Assembly: GCA_016872835.1 (NCBI GenBank)
Contig: VGYX01000001.1
Coordinates: 1-64,000 of the forward strand
Direction of reading: 5' to 3'
DNA from: Planctomycetota bacterium
Lineage (GTDB): Bacteria > Planctomycetota > Phycisphaerae > Phycisphaerales > SM1A02
DNA length: 64,000 bases
Position 1 is the first letter of the stretch. Each line of letters begins with the position of its first letter. The position numbers were made by a program, and so were the translations under genes. Shown here in pieces: positions 1 to 11,786 of the stretch. The notes below the pieces were generated by a model that searched no databases, had not been told where the DNA came from, and saw nothing but the letters and a program-made list of their open reading frames with translations.

Positions 1-974
1 TTCTCAAGCAGGCTGTCGTCGTTCGTGCCACTCATCTGTCCCGTGTAGCCGTGGAACGCCGTCGTTGTGCCGGCTCGGTACGCGTACTCCCACTCCGCTT
101 CCGTCGGTAGTCGCATGCCCGTCTGGCTCAGGAAGCCTTGGATCGTGTTCCAACTCACCTGCTCCACAGGTCGCTGCGGGACTTGCTCGAGGGGCACCTC
201 TGGGCTCGCGCTTTGGAAGTAACTCGGATTGTTACCCATACTCGCCTGCCACTGCGCTTGCGTGACTTCGTACCGACCCATGTAGAACGCGTTTGTCAGG
301 TTCACTTGGTGCACGGGGCTCTCAATGCTCAAGCACCCATGCGACTGCGACGCGCTGCAACCCATGTTGAATGTGCCAGGCGGGATCAGCATCATCTCGA
401 TGCCGGTGCCGTTGTCACGCACGCGCCATGGCAGGCCGGTGGCGGTGATGGCCGAGCGCAGACTTGCGTCATAGACCACCGCCGCGTCGGGGGCCTGCTC
501 CAGCACCGTGTACCAAGCAGGCGGCGCGTTGCCATAGGTGAAGCCCCCGCTGATGGTGGCCGTGCCGCCCGGAGTGGTCACCTGTACGTTCGCCGCGCCC
601 TCCGAACCTGGCGGCGTGACCGCGGTCACGGTGGTGTCGCTCACCACCACCACGCTGGTGGCCGCGTTGCCGCGCACGGTCACGGCCGTGGCGTCTGCAA
701 GTTCCGTACCCGTGATGGTGATGGTGGTGCCACCCTCGGCGGGGCCAAAGGCCGGGCTCACGCTGGTGATGGTGGGTGGGTTGACCGGGCAGGCGCCGAA
801 GTCGAGCAGCACAAGGCTGATGTCGGCGGTGTCGACGAAGCCATTGCCGTCGAGATCACTCGGGCACGGCGGGTTGGCCACTGCCAGCGCGCACAGCACG
901 CTCATGGCGGCGGCAAGCGCCATCCGGTGCAGGGTTGCGCACAGTGAGCGGACGCGGCTTCTCAGGCTGGACAT
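1..974 (-). CDS. Secreted EF-hand + IPT/TIG + FGE (SUMF1-type) domain protein, C-terminus beyond window
   Basis: The gene starts at ATG 974 and runs off the left edge with 324 residues visible. Residues 1-35 look like a signal peptide with an Ala/Leu-rich core. Residues 40-62 hold one calcium-loop motif ([20 protein letters not shown]), the dockerin-like EF-hand common in planctomycete secreted proteins. Residues 66-148 are an IPT/TIG immunoglobulin-like fold ([15 protein letters not shown]). From about residue 191 a formylglycine-generating-enzyme-type domain begins ([41 protein letters not shown]). The catalytic Cys region of true FGE would lie in the missing part, so sulfatase activation cannot be claimed. 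Many such domains are surface or binding modules. A GAGG motif lies 10 nt before the start. Domain identity is firm; the role is unknown. Confidence 0.85.
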   Translation of the reverse strand, partial: MSSLRSRVRSLCATLHRMALAAAMSVLCALAVANPPCPSDLDGNGFVDTADISLVLLDFGACPVNPPTITSVSPAFGPAEGGTTITITGTELADATAVTVRGNAATSVVVVSDTTVTAVTPPGSEGAANVQVTTPGGTATISGGFTYGNAPPAWYTVLEQAPDAAVVYDASLRSAITATGLPWRVRDNGTGIEMMLIPPGTFNMGCSASQSHGCLSIESPVHQVNLTNAFYMGRYEVTQAQWQASMGNNPSYFQSASPEVPLEQVPQRPVEQVSWNTIQGFLSQTGMRLPTEAEWEYAYRAGTTTAFHGYTGQMSGTNDDSLLE

Positions 975-1332
975 TGGGTCTGGACCTCGGGAAAGTGTGG
1001 AATACGGCGAAATTGTGGCACCAAACCACGGCAAATCAAAATCGATCAACTTGACAACCTTGAAAATCGCTTGGTGCCCCATGATTCCCACCAGCGAGCA
1101 CCTCAGGGCGCAGCCAGGGACACCACCCGGTCCCGAGCGGCCATTGAGGCGATACGCCCCGCGGCCGAGGCGCCCACCGCCCATTTCCACCAACCCAACG
1201 CCCCAAATCCACCCCCGCAGGCAGGCGAAAAACCGCTAGAATCAGGCAGTTTCAGCGTCGAACCTCGCCCTCCGTGCCGGCCAGTTGCCGACACCGCCGG
1301 CAGGGCCCCGCGCGGCCACTCGGAGACCTCGC
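975..1332. other. Divergent intergenic region, promoters presumed
   Basis: This 358-base gap separates the leftward FGE-domain gene from the rightward sucA. It contains the only AT-rich patch nearby (about 1000-1070), as expected for promoters. On the minus strand a TTGATT/CACAAT pair with 16-base spacing is a weak sigma-70-like candidate for the FGE gene. A TTGACA on the plus strand at 1051 has no matching -10 box. No gene, RNA or repeat is recognised in the gap. Confidence 0.4.
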
Positions 1333-4212
<2,880 letters not shown>

Positions 4213-4259
4213 TCGCGAACCGCGGCCGCTGAATGCGCCGCACGCACGGAGACCCGACC

Positions 4260-5465
4260 ATGACCGACGTGACCATTCCCAGCCCCGGCGAAAGCATCAC
4301 CGAAGTGCGCATCGGCGCGTGGAAGCGCGGCGACGGCGACTGGGTGGAGAAGGACGAGCTGCTCAACGAGATCGAGAGCGACAAGGCCACGCTGGAACTG
4401 CTGGCCCCCGCCACCGGCACCCTGAAGGTGACCGCGCAGAGCGGAAGCGACCAGAAGGTCGGCGCCATCGTGGCGAAGATCGACGAGAAGGCCAAGCGAC
4501 CGGCGGGTGCCGTGGCTACCGCGCCCACCGCGAAGGCCGCCGAGGCCGTGGAACCGAAGGCCACCAGCGTGGCGAAGAAGATGGCCGCCGACAAGGGCGT
4601 GGACATCGCGAAGATCGAGGGCACTGGCCCCGGTGGCCGCGTGACGAAGGCTGATGTGGAGCACGCCGGCGCGCCTGTTTCGGCGGCGCCCTCTGGCGCC
4701 GCGGGTGCCGCCCCGGCGAAGGCGTCCGCTGCCCCCGCCTTCCAGTTCACCGGCAGCCGCGGCGTGCGTCGCGAGCGCATGACCAAGCTGCGCGCGCGCA
4801 TCGCCGAGCGCCTCGTCATGGCCAAGAACACCACGGCCATGCTCACCACCTTCAACGAGTGCGACATGACCGAGGTCATGCGCCTGCGTGCCGAGCACAA
4901 GGAGAGCTTCGAGAAGCGCCACGGTGTGGGCTTGGGCTTCATGGGCTTCTTCGTGAAGGCCGTGGTGAGTGCGCTGGAGAAGTACCCGCGCGCGAACGCC
5001 AGCATCGTGGGCGACGAGATCGAGTTCCACGACTTCGTGGACGTGTCGGTCGCCGTGGGCACCGACAAGGGCCTGATGGTGCCGGTGGTGCGCAACGCGC
5101 ATGCCATGAGCATCGCGCAGGTGGAACAGGGCATCAAGGATCTCGCGCTCAAGGCGCGTGACGGCAAGCTGATGGTCGACGACATGACCGGCGGCACCTT
5201 CACCATCACCAACGGCGGCATTTACGGCAGCCTGATGAGCACGCCCATCCTGAACCCGCCGCAGTCGGGCATTCTGGGCATGCACGCCATCAAGAACCGC
5301 GCAGTGGAGTGCCCGAAGAACCCGGGCCACGTCGTGATCCGGCCCATGATGTACCTGGCCCTCAGCTACGACCACCGCATCGTGGACGGAGCCGAGGCGG
5401 TGGGCTTCCTGGTGCAGGTGAAGAACGCGATCGAGAAGCCCGAGCGGCTGCTGCTGGGCGTCTGA
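4260..5465 (+). CDS. sucB: Dihydrolipoyllysine-residue succinyltransferase (E2 of 2-oxoglutarate dehydrogenase)
   Basis: E2 core enzyme that moves the succinyl group from the lipoyl arm to CoA. At 401 residues it is close to the usual length for SucB. Residues 1-78 are the lipoyl domain, with the modified lysine at K42 in [10 protein letters not shown]. Residues about 108-143 are the E1/E3-binding domain ([16 protein letters not shown]), flanked by Ala/Pro linkers. The C-terminal acyltransferase domain carries the catalytic [13 protein letters not shown] motif. ATG 4260 has GGAG 8 nt upstream; an earlier in-frame ATG at 4233 has none. It is co-directional with sucA and probably in the same transcript. 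Confidence 0.96.
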   Translation: MTDVTIPSPGESITEVRIGAWKRGDGDWVEKDELLNEIESDKATLELLAPATGTLKVTAQSGSDQKVGAIVAKIDEKAKRPAGAVATAPTAKAAEAVEPKATSVAKKMAADKGVDIAKIEGTGPGGRVTKADVEHAGAPVSAAPSGAAGAAPAKASAAPAFQFTGSRGVRRERMTKLRARIAERLVMAKNTTAMLTTFNECDMTEVMRLRAEHKESFEKRHGVGLGFMGFFVKAVVSALEKYPRANASIVGDEIEFHDFVDVSVAVGTDKGLMVPVVRNAHAMSIAQVEQGIKDLALKARDGKLMVDDMTGGTFTITNGGIYGSLMSTPILNPPQSGILGMHAIKNRAVECPKNPGHVVIRPMMYLALSYDHRIVDGAEAVGFLVQVKNAIEKPERLLLGV

Positions 5466-5691
5466 TCCGCGCGATGACCCGACTCGGAAAGTTCACGCTT
5501 GATCCACACCGTGCGTGTGAGGTCGCATGGGAGTTATCTGATCCTTGTGCTCCGCTCGATTTCCTCGACGACAGGAATCCAAAAGCGGAAACAGGCGATC
5601 GAGGAATTCGTCGCTTCGCCCGAAAAGGCGTTGCCCCGGAAAACGGAATTCCCCGCAAGAGCTCGGCGGGCGCTGAAATCGCCCACCTCTC

Positions 5692-6195
5692 ATGCGACAA
5701 ACTGATGGACAAGCGCACGGGTTTCGATACATTTTTCGAATGTCCGGGGATGGACCTGTTTTCAATGACATGACGCAGCTTGTGAACCTCGCCGCTTCCG
5801 GGGATGAGCAGGCAGCTGCACGCGTCTGGGGGGGCATGTACGAGGACCTGCGCGACACCGCGCGTCGCGTGCTGGGCCCGACCCCGCTCAACGGCGTGGG
5901 CCAGCCGGGCCCGACCACCCTTGTGCACGAGGTGTTCCTGAAGGTCTTCAAGGGATCCGGAACGCCACCCAACTTCGAGAATCGCCGGCACTTTTTTGGA
6001 TCGATGGCGCGTGCGATGGGCCAATTCCTGGTCGACTTCCGACGGCATCATCGACGCGAGAAGCGCGGCGGCCTTGTCCGCACCATTCCGCTTGGGGTGG
6101 ACGTGGAGCATCTCGCGCAGTTCGATGACGCGTTGCTGCTCACCGATAGTGGCCTTGACCCTCCCCCGCTGTTGAGTCCACCGTCTACGCAGTAG
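5692..6195 (+). CDS. Truncated ECF sigma factor (planctomycete-expanded type), region 4 missing
   Basis: The protein matches the N-terminal half of the ECF sigma group expanded in planctomycetes. It shows the region 2 layout TQLVNLAASGDEQAAARVW, PGPTTLVHEVFLKVF and RRHFFGSMARAMGQFLVDF, then the basic stretch RRHHRREKRGG. After the conserved DDALLLTDS segment the frame continues into a Pro-rich tail and stops. The region 4 helix-turn-helix that recognises the -35 element is absent. Intact members are longer by roughly a sigma-4 domain. Internal ATGs at 5740 and 5770 are equally possible starts, and none has a good ribosome site. It is probably a decaying gene or, less likely, a region-2-only protein. 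A WD40 remnant lies just downstream, consistent with a deletion through a former sigma/kinase-WD40 pair. Confidence 0.7.
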   Translation: MRQTDGQAHGFRYIFRMSGDGPVFNDMTQLVNLAASGDEQAAARVWGGMYEDLRDTARRVLGPTPLNGVGQPGPTTLVHEVFLKVFKGSGTPPNFENRRHFFGSMARAMGQFLVDFRRHHRREKRGGLVRTIPLGVDVEHLAQFDDALLLTDSGLDPPPLLSPPSTQ

Positions 6196-6217
6196 TCGTC
6201 CGATTCGGAAGCCGCTG

Positions 6218-6252
6218 CTGGACGGCCCGGAGCGAAGCGGAGGGCGGTCCAG
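6218..6252. repeat. Imperfect inverted repeat at the sigma/WD40 remnant junction
   Basis: The arms CTGGACGGCCC (6218-6228) and GGGCGGTCCAG (6242-6252) pair with a single mismatch around a 13-base purine-rich loop. No T-run follows on either strand, so an intrinsic terminator is not supported. It sits exactly between the truncated sigma factor and the WD40 fragment and may mark the deletion junction. Confidence 0.5.
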
Positions 6253-6292
6253 CCGTGATCGCCTCCGGTGCCGGCGGGCGGTATCCGAGCGC

Positions 6293-6472
6293 GCCACAGG
6301 CGAGCAGCTGATCAGCGTGCTCGGGCATCCACCAGGCCGAATGGTGCATGCGGTGGAGTTCTCGCCGAGCGCGTCGCATGTCGTGACGTTGGACGTGGGC
6401 GGTGGGCTCGCGATCTGGGACACGCGCGGGCCTCGAAACGCCGCAGGCGCGCTCAACGAGCCGGATCAGTGA
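6293..6472 (+). pseudogene. C-terminal fragment of a WD40-repeat protein (likely former kinase-WD40 partner)
   Basis: The frame has no start codon but reads as one WD40 repeat plus tail: TGEQLISVLGH, then VEFSPSASHVVTLD and GGGLAIWDTRG, ending at TGA 6470-6472. The spacing of the GH, FSP and WD elements is that of a single blade. Just upstream, in another frame, VIASGAGGR looks like part of the preceding blade, which suggests a frameshift as well as loss of the 5' part. In planctomycetes this sigma type is often followed by a Ser/Thr kinase with WD40 blades, so the fragment is probably what is left of such a gene. Its end overlaps the end of ftsI on the other strand by 7 nt. Confidence 0.65.
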
Positions 6473-8328
6473 CGATCCGGCTCGTTCCGGACGCTCGCGA
6501 GTTGCTCGGCCCTCTTGGGGTCCTGATCGGGCGTGACACCCATGTACTCCAGCGTCTCATCGATCACGTCGCGGCACACGGGGCCCGCGATGCTTCCGCC
6601 GAAGTGACCCTTGCCCTTGTCCGGATCGTCGATCACCGTCAGGCACACGATGCGTGGGTTTCGATAGGGCGCGCCGGCGATGAACGAGGCGGTGTATCGA
6701 TCGTCGTAGTAGCCCTTGCCTTGGCCCTTCGGCTTGGCCAAGTGCGCGGTGCCCGACTTGCCGAACATGCGGTAGAGCGCGCTCTGCGCCTTGCGACCGG
6801 TGCCCTCGGTGACCACACCCTCCATCGCCTCGCGCGCCTGCAGCGCGATCGCCTCGGGCAGCACCCGCTTGGCGGCCAGTGCGCTGGGGCGCTCGGCCTC
6901 CGCACTGCCAAGCATCAGTCGCGCCGGCACCATCGTGCCGTCACGGCAGAACGCGCTGAAGGCCTGCACCATCTGCACCGGCGTCACGCTGATCTCGTAA
7001 CCCATGCACACGCTGGACTGCGTGTACTTCGACCATGACTTCGACGAAGTCACACGGCCTTCGCTCTCGCCAGGAATGCCGACGTTCGTGCGCTGGCCGA
7101 AGCCGAAGCGCCGTACCGCGTCCTGCATCTGTGCGAAGGTCATGCGCTCGGCGGCCTTCACCATGCCCAGATTGAGGCTCTTCATGAGCACGGTCTTCCA
7201 CGAGACAGGGCCGTAGTACTTCACGTCCGTGATCAGGCGTCCGAAGGGCGTGCGGTAGGGACCGTGGCCCAGCGGAAGCACGGATTCTGGCTTGAACTTC
7301 CCAAGCTCGGTTGCGACGGCCCAGACGAAGGGCTTGAACGTGGAGCCCGGCTCGTAGGGATCGGTGACGTTCCGGTTGCGGCCGAGCGACGGATGGATGC
7401 CGCGTGACGGATCCGTGGTGACCTCGGTCCAGCCGCGACGCGGGGTCAGCGCGTCCGCGATCGCCAGGATGTCGCCTGTCTCGACATCCATGACCACGCA
7501 ACGACCGCCGCCCGCATGGAAACCCTTCACCGCCTCACGCAGGTTGCGTTCGGCGATCTCCTGCACCACCAGATCGATCGACAGCCGCACATCCTCGCCA
7601 TCCTTCGAAGGGCGGTAGTCGCGCTCATCGATCCACAGCGGCCGCATGCGCGCGTCTCGCAGGAACGCCAGATTGCCATCCGAGCCCTGCATGGCAGTGT
7701 CATGCGCCAGCTCCGCACCCGACTGACCCTTGCGTTCCGTACCGATGCGTCCTACCACCTGCGCGGCGATGTCGCCCGCCGGATAGGTGCGCTCGGGATA
7801 GCTCTCCACGCCGACACCCTTCAGATTCAGGCGTCGGATCTCGGCCACCTGCGCATCGCTGAGGCCCTCGGCCACGATGTGGTAGCGGTCTTCCGCACGG
7901 CGACGCAGCTCCGCTTCGATCTCGGAAGGCCGCCTTTCCAGAATGCTGCCGAGCGCCAGCGAGATGTCCTTGAACGGATCCGCCGTGGCCTGCGAGTCGG
8001 GATCCGCCCTCTGCGCCTTGCGGACACGCTCCCATCCGTGCTCCCAGATGAGCGCGGGATCCACGAACACGCGACGTGCCATCAGGCTGGTCGCAAGCAC
8101 ACGGCCCCGCCGATCCAGGATCTGGCCGCGCTCGGCGAGTTCGCGCGCGTCACTGCGATGCGTGCCTGCAGCGCGCTCGAGTTGCTCGTTCGGATTCGTC
8201 TTCAGCCACGCGATGCGGGCGGACGTTCCAAGCAGAGCCACGATCACGCAGGACACGAGCACGCGGCCGCAACTCCGGGTACGCCACGCCTGCACCTCGG
8301 AAACACTCGTGATCGACTGGCGCATCAT
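6466..8328 (-). CDS. ftsI: Peptidoglycan D,D-transpeptidase FtsI / penicillin-binding protein 3
   Basis: Class B penicillin-binding protein that cross-links septal peptidoglycan. It has an N-terminal cytoplasmic stub and membrane anchor (about residues 21-37), a pedestal domain, and the transpeptidase domain from about residue 245. All three active-site motifs are present: STFK at 329-332, SLN at 384-386, and KSG at 524-526 in MFGKSGTAH. The product is 620 residues. The start is ATG 8328 or the adjacent ATG 8325, with GGAG 8 nt upstream. It overlaps the ftsL-like stop (ATGA), which implies translational coupling. It is the last gene of the long minus-strand run. No extra C-terminal PASTA domains are seen. 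Confidence 0.92.
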   Translation of the reverse strand: MMRQSITSVSEVQAWRTRSCGRVLVSCVIVALLGTSARIAWLKTNPNEQLERAAGTHRSDARELAERGQILDRRGRVLATSLMARRVFVDPALIWEHGWERVRKAQRADPDSQATADPFKDISLALGSILERRPSEIEAELRRRAEDRYHIVAEGLSDAQVAEIRRLNLKGVGVESYPERTYPAGDIAAQVVGRIGTERKGQSGAELAHDTAMQGSDGNLAFLRDARMRPLWIDERDYRPSKDGEDVRLSIDLVVQEIAERNLREAVKGFHAGGGRCVVMDVETGDILAIADALTPRRGWTEVTTDPSRGIHPSLGRNRNVTDPYEPGSTFKPFVWAVATELGKFKPESVLPLGHGPYRTPFGRLITDVKYYGPVSWKTVLMKSLNLGMVKAAERMTFAQMQDAVRRFGFGQRTNVGIPGESEGRVTSSKSWSKYTQSSVCMGYEISVTPVQMVQAFSAFCRDGTMVPARLMLGSAEAERPSALAAKRVLPEAIALQAREAMEGVVTEGTGRKAQSALYRMFGKSGTAHLAKPKGQGKGYYDDRYTASFIAGAPYRNPRIVCLTVIDDPDKGKGHFGGSIAGPVCRDVIDETLEYMGVTPDQDPKRAEQLASVRNEPDRH

Positions 8329-8666
8329 CCGCCGAACTCCACGGTCGGCCGATCGCGCTCCTCGTCCGGCTCCTGACGAGTGGCCAGTCGGGGCTGCGTG
8401 GGCTTGTTCGGCGCATCCATACGGTACGGAATCGGCTGCCAATCCAGCTTCAACGCCGCGATCGCCTTGCGAACGGCATCGGGCTTGACGGCCGTCGCCA
8501 CCGCGGCGCGTCGCCGGCCGATGTCACGCTCCTGTTCCTGCAGCCGCCAATGACCGCGCGAGATCTCGGCCACCTGCTCGAAGCGCTGATGCCGCAACGC
8601 CAACAGCGCCGTGGCCATCAGGCCCAGCGCGAACACGATGGCGATGCTCTTACCGAACATGCGCAA
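8325..8666 (-). CDS. FtsL-like small division protein
   Basis: A 113-residue protein with one N-terminal membrane helix (FGKSIAIVFALGLMATALLAL). A short, probably coiled-coil segment follows (about residues 28-60, QVAEISRGHWRLQEQE), then a charged tail. Sequence similarity to FtsL is weak, as is normal for this family. The call rests on topology and place: it lies between rsmH and ftsI, where ftsL sits in dcw clusters. FtsL works with FtsB and FtsQ to activate septal synthesis by FtsW-FtsI. A second in-frame ATG (residue 3) could be the true start. The stop overlaps the ftsI start. Confidence 0.6.
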   Translation of the reverse strand: MRMFGKSIAIVFALGLMATALLALRHQRFEQVAEISRGHWRLQEQERDIGRRRAAVATAVKPDAVRKAIAALKLDWQPIPYRMDAPNKPTQPRLATRQEPDEERDRPTVEFGG

Positions 8667-8672
8667 TGCGAT

Positions 8673-9470
8673 TCAGCGATCAGCGCCCTTGGCGGCGACC
8701 GGCTTCTTCGTCGGCTTCTTCGCGGGCTGCTTGGGCGCGGGCTTCGCGGCGGGCTTCGTCGCGGCCTTGGCCTTGGACTCTGGCTGCGGCTTCACCTCAA
8801 GCGTCACTTCGCCGCCGATCGGTGTGCGCGAATCGATGGTCACGATGTCTGCTGCGGCCATCGCGGCCACGGGCGTCTCGGGCGCCACAGCGGGCACGCT
8901 CGCCGACTCGGTCTTGCGCGCGGCGCCGGGCTTCAGCACCTCGACGGGCGGAATGCGGATCGTCACGCCCTTGCGGATGCGGGTCGGATCCGGAACCGCC
9001 TTGCGGTTGTACTTCGCGAGCGCCGTCGACAGCGAACCATCTCCGTACTCACGCTTGCAGATCGCGTAGAGCGTCTCGCCATCGGCGATCGGGTGCATCT
9101 TCACGCCTGGCTCGCTCTCCTGCTTCGACGCCACGCGACGGGTCTCCGCTTGTGGCGTGGAACCCACCGGCTGGACGGTCGAACTGACCTGCTGGGTTGC
9201 GGGCATCGACGAGATCGGCGTGACGGCGCTGGCCTGCTGGATCCCCGTGCCGCTTGGCTCAAGCTGCTGCGGCTGCAGCGACACCGTGCCCGCCGCGGGC
9301 ATTGGCGCCAGCGAGATCGAACGTGGCGCGCGATCACTCGCGGTCGATGCCACGCCGAAGGCGACGGATTCCTGACGATGGGCCGCGCTGAAGTGATCGC
9401 TCACCAGGATTCCCACGAAGAGCAGGAGTCCGAAACCGACCACCAGCGCCAACTTGTTCTCTCGTGTCAT
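8673..9470 (-). CDS. Membrane-anchored LysM protein with Lys/Ala/Pro-rich tail
   Basis: A 265-residue protein. Residues 7-24 form a single membrane helix (LALVVGFGLLLFVGILV). A Ser/Gln/Pro-rich linker follows, then one LysM domain at about 125-173 (IADGETLYAICKREYGDGSL, ending RIRKGVTIRIPP), expected to bind peptidoglycan glycan strands. The last 45 residues are a low-complexity Lys/Ala/Pro tail (AKPAPKQPAKKPTKK). It lies between rsmH and the ftsL-like gene, where no LysM gene is standard. A role in tethering the division machinery or envelope to peptidoglycan is inference from location. Confidence 0.8.
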   Translation of the reverse strand: MTRENKLALVVGFGLLLFVGILVSDHFSAAHRQESVAFGVASTASDRAPRSISLAPMPAAGTVSLQPQQLEPSGTGIQQASAVTPISSMPATQQVSSTVQPVGSTPQAETRRVASKQESEPGVKMHPIADGETLYAICKREYGDGSLSTALAKYNRKAVPDPTRIRKGVTIRIPPVEVLKPGAARKTESASVPAVAPETPVAAMAAADIVTIDSRTPIGGEVTLEVKPQPESKAKAATKPAAKPAPKQPAKKPTKKPVAAKGADR

Positions 9471-9521
9471 GTCGCATCCTTGCGTTGCGCCCGGACGTGC
9501 TGCCGTCCGTGCATTCGTCCA

Positions 9522-10481
9522 TCACCCCGCCGCGGAAGCATCCTCCTTCCGCGACTCGATTCGGGCGGCCCTCAGCTTGGCCGACCGAGAACGGGGATTG
9601 TCTCGTTGCTCCATCTCGCTTGCCACCATGGGCTTGCGCGTGATCCGGGTGGCCCATCCTTGGCGTTCCCAGTCCGCGAAAGCTCTCTTTGTGGATCGGT
9701 CCTCGAGGCTGTGGAAGGACAGAATTGCCACGCGACCTCCCACCGCCAGCCACGAGGCGGGTCCAGATGCCGCCTCTGAGGCTGCTTTCCCAAGGTCCGA
9801 AAGGAAGTTATTCAGACTGTTCAACTCTCCATTCACCGCGATCCGGAGAGCCATGAAGGTTCGCGTTGCGGGATGGACGCGACTCTGCCGAGCGCGAGCT
9901 CCATAAGCTCTTACCACAGCCTGAGAAAGATCTTGTGTCGTTCGCAGGCCGCCCTCGTTCCGTCGATCGATGATGGCACGTGCGATTCGGCGCGCAAAGG
10001 GATCCTCGCCCAGGTTGTAGATGAGGTCCGCCAACTCCGACTCGCGCATGCGACCAAGCAACTCCGCAGCGGTGGGCCCCTGTGATCGATCCAGCCGCAT
10101 GTCCAGCGGTCCCTCGGTCTGAAACGCGAAGCCGCGCGCAGGGTCATCCATTTGCGTGCTCGCGAAGCCAAGGTCCGCCATCACCACATCGGCCCGAAGC
10201 CCCTGACTTTGCAGCACCGATGCGATGCGATCGAAATTCCCGTGCACTGGAATCACGCGCGGCGGCTGCGGGAGCGCACGGATCCGCTCCGCCGCGAACG
10301 CAAGATTGCCCGCATCCAGATCCATCAGCACCAGCGTGCCGCTCGGGCCGATCCGACGCGCCATCAATTCGGCATGACCCCCGCGCCCGGCGGTGCCATC
10401 GAAGGCCGTCTCGCCCGGAGCCGGCGCAAGCGCCTCCAGCACCTCGGCCGCGAGCACCGGGAGATGGCCGATGGACTCCAT
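9522..10481 (-). CDS. rsmH: 16S rRNA (cytosine(1402)-N(4))-methyltransferase RsmH
   Basis: SAM-dependent methyltransferase (formerly MraW) that N4-methylates C1402 of 16S rRNA in the ribosomal P site. The 319-residue product has the family length. It shows the SAM-binding loop (FDGTAGRGGHAELM) and the LMDLDAGNLAFA acidic strand. It also has the family signatures MADLGFASTQMDDPARGFAF, DLIYNLGEDPFARRIARAI and ILSFHSLEDRSTKRAF. rsmH is usually the first gene of a dcw cluster. Here it follows 9 nt after a WecA-type transferase and precedes the LysM, FtsL-like and FtsI genes. Confidence 0.95.
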   Translation of the reverse strand: MESIGHLPVLAAEVLEALAPAPGETAFDGTAGRGGHAELMARRIGPSGTLVLMDLDAGNLAFAAERIRALPQPPRVIPVHGNFDRIASVLQSQGLRADVVMADLGFASTQMDDPARGFAFQTEGPLDMRLDRSQGPTAAELLGRMRESELADLIYNLGEDPFARRIARAIIDRRNEGGLRTTQDLSQAVVRAYGARARQSRVHPATRTFMALRIAVNGELNSLNNFLSDLGKAASEAASGPASWLAVGGRVAILSFHSLEDRSTKRAFADWERQGWATRITRKPMVASEMEQRDNPRSRSAKLRAARIESRKEDASAAG

Positions 10482-10490
10482 GCGCTTGGC

Positions 10491-11786
10491 TCAGTGCAGG
10501 TCGCGCGCGGGCGTAGGCTCGGCGGTCGGTGCGATCGGAGCGGCATCTGCCGCACGCTCCGCCGTCTTCATCTGGATCTGCCAGCTGGCCTGACGAGCGG
10601 TCTTGATCGCCATGGCCGAGATGAAGGCGAAGAACGCGAACGCCAGCGACATCACCGCCAGCACGCGCGTGCCCGTCAATTGCCGCGTCGCCGCCATCGC
10701 GACCCCGAGGATCGCGAAGCACACCGTGATCGCGTACAGCGCGAACACCGCGCGCTTCACGGTTCCCAGCGAGCGCTTCAGAAGATGGTGGATGTGATTG
10801 CTATCGGCGCTGTGAAACGGCATGCCGGCCATCTTGCGACGAATGATGGCAAGCACCGTGTCCAGGATCGGAAGCGAGAACACCACCAGACCCGCGACGA
10901 CGAGCTCGGTCTGACCATTCTCGCCGAAGCTCATGATGATCACGACGCACAGGTAGCCAAGCAGCAGGCTTCCGCAGTCGCCCAGGAAGATGATCGCGGG
11001 ATTGAAATTGAACGGCAGGAATCCCAGGGTCGCCCCAAGCAACGCCAGCGAAAGCATCACGCGCATGCCGACCAGCGACATTTCAGGATCGACGACCGGA
11101 TCCGTCATGGCCATGATCAGGCTGATGCCGAGCAGGCCGATCGCCATGATCGCCGTGGTTCCCGAGAGCAGACCGTCCAGCCCATCGATCAGGTTGGCGG
11201 AGTTGCATCCTCCCAACACGAACAGCGCGACGAGTGCCGTCCCGACCCAGTAGAAAAGTTCGGAGTTCCGGATGACCAACGAGCCGACGCTGAACAACGA
11301 GAGATCCGGAGGCCCGAATATGGGCATCAGCACACCCTCGGCCAGCTTCGGTCCGACTTCCTCGATCGCGAGCGCGGCCGCCGCCACCAGCTGACCCGCC
11401 ACCTTCAGTCGTGGATCCCACTTCCAGATGTCGTCGGCCAGACCGGTGAACACGATGGCGACCATGCCGATCACCACCGAGAACGGCACCACACGAAGCA
11501 GACCTGCCTCGCCACGCGTCAGGAACGCCGCCGCGACCAGCGATGCGACGACTCCCAAGAAGACCGCCAGACCTCCAAGGTAGGCCACCGGATACGAATG
11601 CAGCTTCCGCTGTCGATCCGGCATGTCGACGATGCCGGCATTCACGGCGACCTTGCGGACGATCGGCGTGGCGAGCAGGGTCACCACAAATGCCGTGAGG
11701 AACACCGGCGCGTAGCCGTTGAGCAGTTCCAGAGGACCGAAGATCACGCCTTCAGCCTGCGCGGGCGGTGCGGTGACGGCGCTCAT
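10491..11786 (-). CDS. WecA/MraY-family polyprenyl-phosphate glycosyl-1-phosphate transferase
   Basis: An integral membrane enzyme that transfers an N-acetylhexosamine-1-phosphate (or related sugar) from a UDP-sugar to a polyprenyl phosphate, starting a surface glycan. At 431 residues it has about ten or eleven membrane helices. Catalytic motifs are present: GLADDIWKWDPRLK (paired Asp), NLIDGLDGL, FNPAIIFLGDCGSLLLGY (usually GDSG) and the His-rich loop SNHIHHLLKR. These point to the WecA/TagO branch rather than MraY. The sugar is not determinable. The start ATG 11786 overlaps the upstream epimerase stop as ATGA. The C-terminal 40 residues are a cytoplasmic Ala/Pro tail. It links the polysaccharide genes upstream to rsmH downstream. 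Confidence 0.88.
   Translation of the reverse strand: MSAVTAPPAQAEGVIFGPLELLNGYAPVFLTAFVVTLLATPIVRKVAVNAGIVDMPDRQRKLHSYPVAYLGGLAVFLGVVASLVAAAFLTRGEAGLLRVVPFSVVIGMVAIVFTGLADDIWKWDPRLKVAGQLVAAAALAIEEVGPKLAEGVLMPIFGPPDLSLFSVGSLVIRNSELFYWVGTALVALFVLGGCNSANLIDGLDGLLSGTTAIMAIGLLGISLIMAMTDPVVDPEMSLVGMRVMLSLALLGATLGFLPFNFNPAIIFLGDCGSLLLGYLCVVIIMSFGENGQTELVVAGLVVFSLPILDTVLAIIRRKMAGMPFHSADSNHIHHLLKRSLGTVKRAVFALYAITVCFAILGVAMAATRQLTGTRVLAVMSLAFAFFAFISAMAIKTARQASWQIQMKTAERAADAAPIAPTAEPTPARDLH

Noticed and set aside
1051-1079. Perfect TTGACA as a sucA -35 box
   Set aside because: The sequence at the proper -10 spacing is GTGCCC, nothing like TATAAT, so I did not call a promoter.
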